64,000 nt of DNA. Source: Limnobacter sp. (GTDB taxonomy: Bacteria > Pseudomonadota > Gammaproteobacteria > Burkholderiales > Burkholderiaceae_B). The DNA lies in the NCBI GenBank assembly GCA_029866125.1, contig JARWZZ010000004.1, forward strand, positions 1 to 64,000. Reading direction: 5' to 3'. The notes beneath the pieces are model-generated. The model was not told the origin of the DNA, did not search any database, and saw only the letters and a program-made list of their open reading frames with translations. Every line of letters begins with the position of its first letter. The stretch's first letter is position 1. A program made the translations under genes and the position numbers. This document shows positions 61,816 to 64,000 of this stretch, piece by piece.

Positions 61816-62163
61816 TTGAACTTTGGACTTTCCACCGCGGATGAGATTGCCACTGAACTTGGGGCCCGCCTGAAGGCTTTGCGCTTGGCACAGGGCCTGC
61901 AGCAAGGCGAGCTTGCAGGCCGCGCAGGCGTGTCGAGAAACACAATAGTGACGCTTGAGAACAAGGGCCAAACCACGCTGGCATCCCTACTGAAAGTGGT
62001 AATGGCACTGGGTAGGGAAGCCGACCTAGAGCCTTTGTTTGAAATCAAAATTCAATCGATTGCCCAGATGGAGCAGGCTGAGGCGGCAAAACGCATCAGG
62101 GCACCGCGCAAATTTTCCCGCAAAACAACGCCAACAAAAGCTAAACCGGGGCATGCATCGTGA
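61816..62163 (+). CDS. HipB-like antitoxin/XRE-family regulator
   Basis: A 115-residue protein with an XRE helix-turn-helix (GARLKALRLAQGLQQGELAG and RAGVSRNTIVTLENKGQTTL). The start is TTG 61816 with AAGG eight bases upstream. The C-terminal tail is basic (APRKFSRKTTPTKAKPGHAS). Its stop overlaps the hipA-like start as GTGA, the usual antitoxin-toxin coupling. It should bind the palindrome at 61767 and neutralise the kinase. Confidence 0.86.
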   Translation: MNFGLSTADEIATELGARLKALRLAQGLQQGELAGRAGVSRNTIVTLENKGQTTLASLLKVVMALGREADLEPLFEIKIQSIAQMEQAEAAKRIRAPRKFSRKTTPTKAKPGHAS

Positions 62164-63443
62164 AGCGTATGTCGGTTTACTACGAGGGTTGGGGCGAGCG
62201 TTGGCTGTTGGGCAATTTGGCAGACAATGGCAAGCAGTTGTTATTCGAATATTCTGAGCGAGCATTGAAGGAGGGACTCGAGCTTTCGCCGTATAAGTTG
62301 AAGCTTTCGTCTCAGGCTTATGGTGATCTTCCGATGCATTTGAACCGTTTGCCGGGGCTAATATCAGACGCTCTACCTGACGGTTGGGGCTTGATGCTAA
62401 TGGACCGTTTGTTCCGCAAAAGTGGAAGAAATGCGTCTACCCTATCGCCTTTAGACCGCCTGGCTTTTATAGGCAACCGTGCCATGGGGGCCTTGGTTTT
62501 TGCGCCTGCAGACCTGGAATCAATTGCCCCTGAAGAGCTGGATATTTTAGAACTTTCTAGGCAGGCTTATGCCTTGGCCAATCGGCTGGAGCCTTCAATT
62601 GAAGACTCTGAATTCGAGGACTCAGAAAGTGAAGTTTTTCGGCACTTAAAACAGTTGGCATTGCTGGGCGGTTCACCCCATGGCGCAAGGCCGAAGGCGC
62701 TTGTGTATTACAACCCCGTCAGCACACGCATCAGCAGCCAAATATTTGAAGGTGGCGAACCTTGGTTGGTGAAGTTTCAGGCCATGGGTGAGCACAAGGA
62801 GGCATGTGCAATTGAGCAGCTGTATGCTGAGCTTGCTAGGGCCTGCGGGCTAAACATGCCAGACACCGCCTACTTTGACTTGGATAAGCATTTGGCAGCT
62901 TTTGGAATTAAGCGTTTTGATGTAGCGGATGGACTTAGGGTACCGGTGCACACTTTGGCGGGAGTTTTACATGCCGATTTTCGGACAGTGGGGTCTGTGG
63001 ATTACACCACACTGCTGCGCATTACCCGATTTTTGACGCGGGACGAACAGTGTGTCAGAGAAGCTTTTGAGCGCTGTGTGTTCAATGTACTGTTCAACAA
63101 CCGTGATGACCATGCCAAGAACTTTTCTTTCAGATTGAACAAGCAGCGCCAATGGCAGTTGGCACCTGGATACGACCTCACTTTCAATGAAGGGCCCGGT
63201 GGCGAACATCAAATGGACATCATGGGTCACGGTAAAAACATCACCCGTGAACTGTTGCTGAAGCTTGCCACCAGCGGAGGCTTGGCCCCCAGTTGGGCAA
63301 ATGAACCTATTGATCGAATGCTGGAGGTAGGTCTGCAGTTCAACACTTTGGCGAGATCGTTTGCTAGCAATAACTCAATTCGAAGCACAACAATCCGCGC
63401 CATTCAAAACCGCGTGAAAGCAAACGCGGCTTTATTGATTTAA
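62160..63443 (+). CDS. HipA-like serine/threonine kinase toxin
   Basis: A 427-residue HipA-family kinase. HipA of Escherichia coli phosphorylates glutamyl-tRNA synthetase and induces persistence; the target here is not known. The ATP-binding glycine/serine loop is GGSPHGARPKALV, followed by the lysine in PWLVKFQA. Catalytic residues are in FNNRDDHAKNFSF and the metal-binding aspartate in APGYDLTF. GTG 62160 overlaps the antitoxin stop. It lies just before a convergent glycosyltransferase gene, so it is not part of the motility run. Confidence 0.88.
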   Translation: MKRMSVYYEGWGERWLLGNLADNGKQLLFEYSERALKEGLELSPYKLKLSSQAYGDLPMHLNRLPGLISDALPDGWGLMLMDRLFRKSGRNASTLSPLDRLAFIGNRAMGALVFAPADLESIAPEELDILELSRQAYALANRLEPSIEDSEFEDSESEVFRHLKQLALLGGSPHGARPKALVYYNPVSTRISSQIFEGGEPWLVKFQAMGEHKEACAIEQLYAELARACGLNMPDTAYFDLDKHLAAFGIKRFDVADGLRVPVHTLAGVLHADFRTVGSVDYTTLLRITRFLTRDEQCVREAFERCVFNVLFNNRDDHAKNFSFRLNKQRQWQLAPGYDLTFNEGPGGEHQMDIMGHGKNITRELLLKLATSGGLAPSWANEPIDRMLEVGLQFNTLARSFASNNSIRSTTIRAIQNRVKANAALLI

Positions 63444-63448
63444 AACAT

Positions 63449-64000
63449 TCACCCCAAGTTATTCAACCAATTGTCCTCGGCGTTGTAAGCAACACCCCGC
63501 TCGGCACGCAGTTGGTCTTTGTGGCCGTGGGCCCATTTCATGGCCAGTACAAACTCATCGGCAAAGGCGCTTTCGTCGTTGTGGTGGTGTTCTAGGAAAG
63601 AGGCCGCTCGCACCATGTCTCGCATGGCTTTTAAGCTGGCAGGGTTGTTAATCCAGCTGACTGCACCGGCCACGTAATCATCCACTGTGGTCGCAACGCA
63701 ATAGTCTTCCAGCCCAAAGGTGGCAAGAATGTCGTAATCCGTTCGGGAATGGGGCTCTGCGCCAATCATGGCTATAAACGGCAAGCCCAAGGCCAAGCAG
63801 TCGGCTGAGGAGGACGAGTTTCCAAACGGAAAGGGGCTCAGGGCCATTTGGCATTGCTTAAGCTGGCCCAAGTAGCCTGCATAGTCTTCACGCAAGGCCA
63901 CGATGCAATTGGGGAAGTAGCTACGCAAACGGCGGAAGGTGGCAATGTAATGGAAGCCTTTCTCATAAGGGAAAAACAGGAATTGGATGGGGCGGTTGGC
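63449..64000 (-). CDS. HMW1C/SPINDLY-like glycosyltransferase, C-terminal part (partial)
   Basis: The reading frame is open to the window edge, so only the last 184 residues or so are seen. The segment ALSPFPFGNSSSSADCLALG followed by LPFIAMIGAEPHSRTDYDIL resembles the UDP-sugar-binding region of HMW1C-type and GT41 glycosyltransferases, which add sugars to protein asparagines or serines/threonines. Adhesin or flagellin glycosylation is possible given the neighbouring motility genes, but that is inference. The N-terminus and any acceptor gene lie beyond the window. Confidence 0.7.
   Translation of the reverse strand, partial: ANRPIQFLFFPYEKGFHYIATFRRLRSYFPNCIVALREDYAGYLGQLKQCQMALSPFPFGNSSSSADCLALGLPFIAMIGAEPHSRTDYDILATFGLEDYCVATTVDDYVAGAVSWINNPASLKAMRDMVRAASFLEHHHNDESAFADEFVLAMKWAHGHKDQLRAERGVAYNAEDNWLNNLG

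Overview
The window reads as a chromosomal segment of a motile betaproteobacterium of the Burkholderiales. The evidence is gene order: glyQ-glyS-gmhB-plsC-ygjP-gloA, dusB-fis-purH-ruvC-ruvA-ruvB and ybgC-tolQRAB-pal-cpoB are arranged as in that order, and FlhD and CheZ occur together with moderate GC. A Limnobacter-like organism is my best guess, but it is inference only. I see no insertion sequence, prophage, rRNA operon or CRISPR array.

Layout. 1-412: a hexanucleotide microsatellite, then copy 1 of a long imperfect inverted repeat. 413-3501: gap and tkt (minus). 3604-15638: a dense plus-strand housekeeping block (rsmE, glyQS, gmhB, plsC, a YgjP-type metalloprotease, gloA, dusB, fis, purH, ruvC, and ruvAB behind a LexA box). 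15676-18380: a translationally coupled wax ester synthase/alpha-beta hydrolase pair (minus). 18508-23872: ybgC and the Tol-Pal envelope system. 23936-30078: a YeeE/YedE sulfur transporter, a CAU-anticodon tRNA, an FKBP, small membrane and lipid-binding proteins, then an ArsR-type regulator with a split YeeE/YedE pair, a DUF599-like protein and a histidine-box hydroxylase. 30106-48407: an accessory stretch rich in lipid-linked functions (secreted hydrolase, two PF10118 proteins, an HMG-CoA reductase, an iron-type alcohol dehydrogenase), an orphan flhD, a periplasmic binding protein fused by operon to a hybrid histidine kinase, a DUF5666 lipoprotein, a SemiSWEET, a globin, AraC and LysR regulators and an NlpC/P60 protein. 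48495-61334: a repeat protein, flhB, an Hpt protein and a minus-strand motility/chemotaxis run motA-motB-cheV-cheY-cheZ-cheA-mcp-mcp. 61816-64000: a hipBA-like toxin-antitoxin pair and the C-terminal part of an HMW1C-like glycosyltransferase.

How they work together. The motA run has a good sigma-28 promoter and encodes the stator plus the CheA/CheY/CheZ/CheV signalling core with two receptors; FlhD would sit above it. The ArsR-PmpAB-like block looks like a sulfide/persulfide-controlled sulfur import unit. Wax ester synthase, acyltransferase, PF10118 proteins, hydroxylase and alcohol dehydrogenase suggest active storage-lipid and fatty alcohol metabolism.

Most unusual signal. Two copies of a ~160-bp element (115-272 and 34835-34995) share a 90-nt core (82/90 identical), enclosed in both by helices whose sequences differ but stay complementary, including a CAG/CTG to CTG/CAG double change. 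The 3' arm of the outer helix is iterated in tandem in both. This is the pattern of a structured RNA or a mobile palindromic repeat family, and I do not recognise it.
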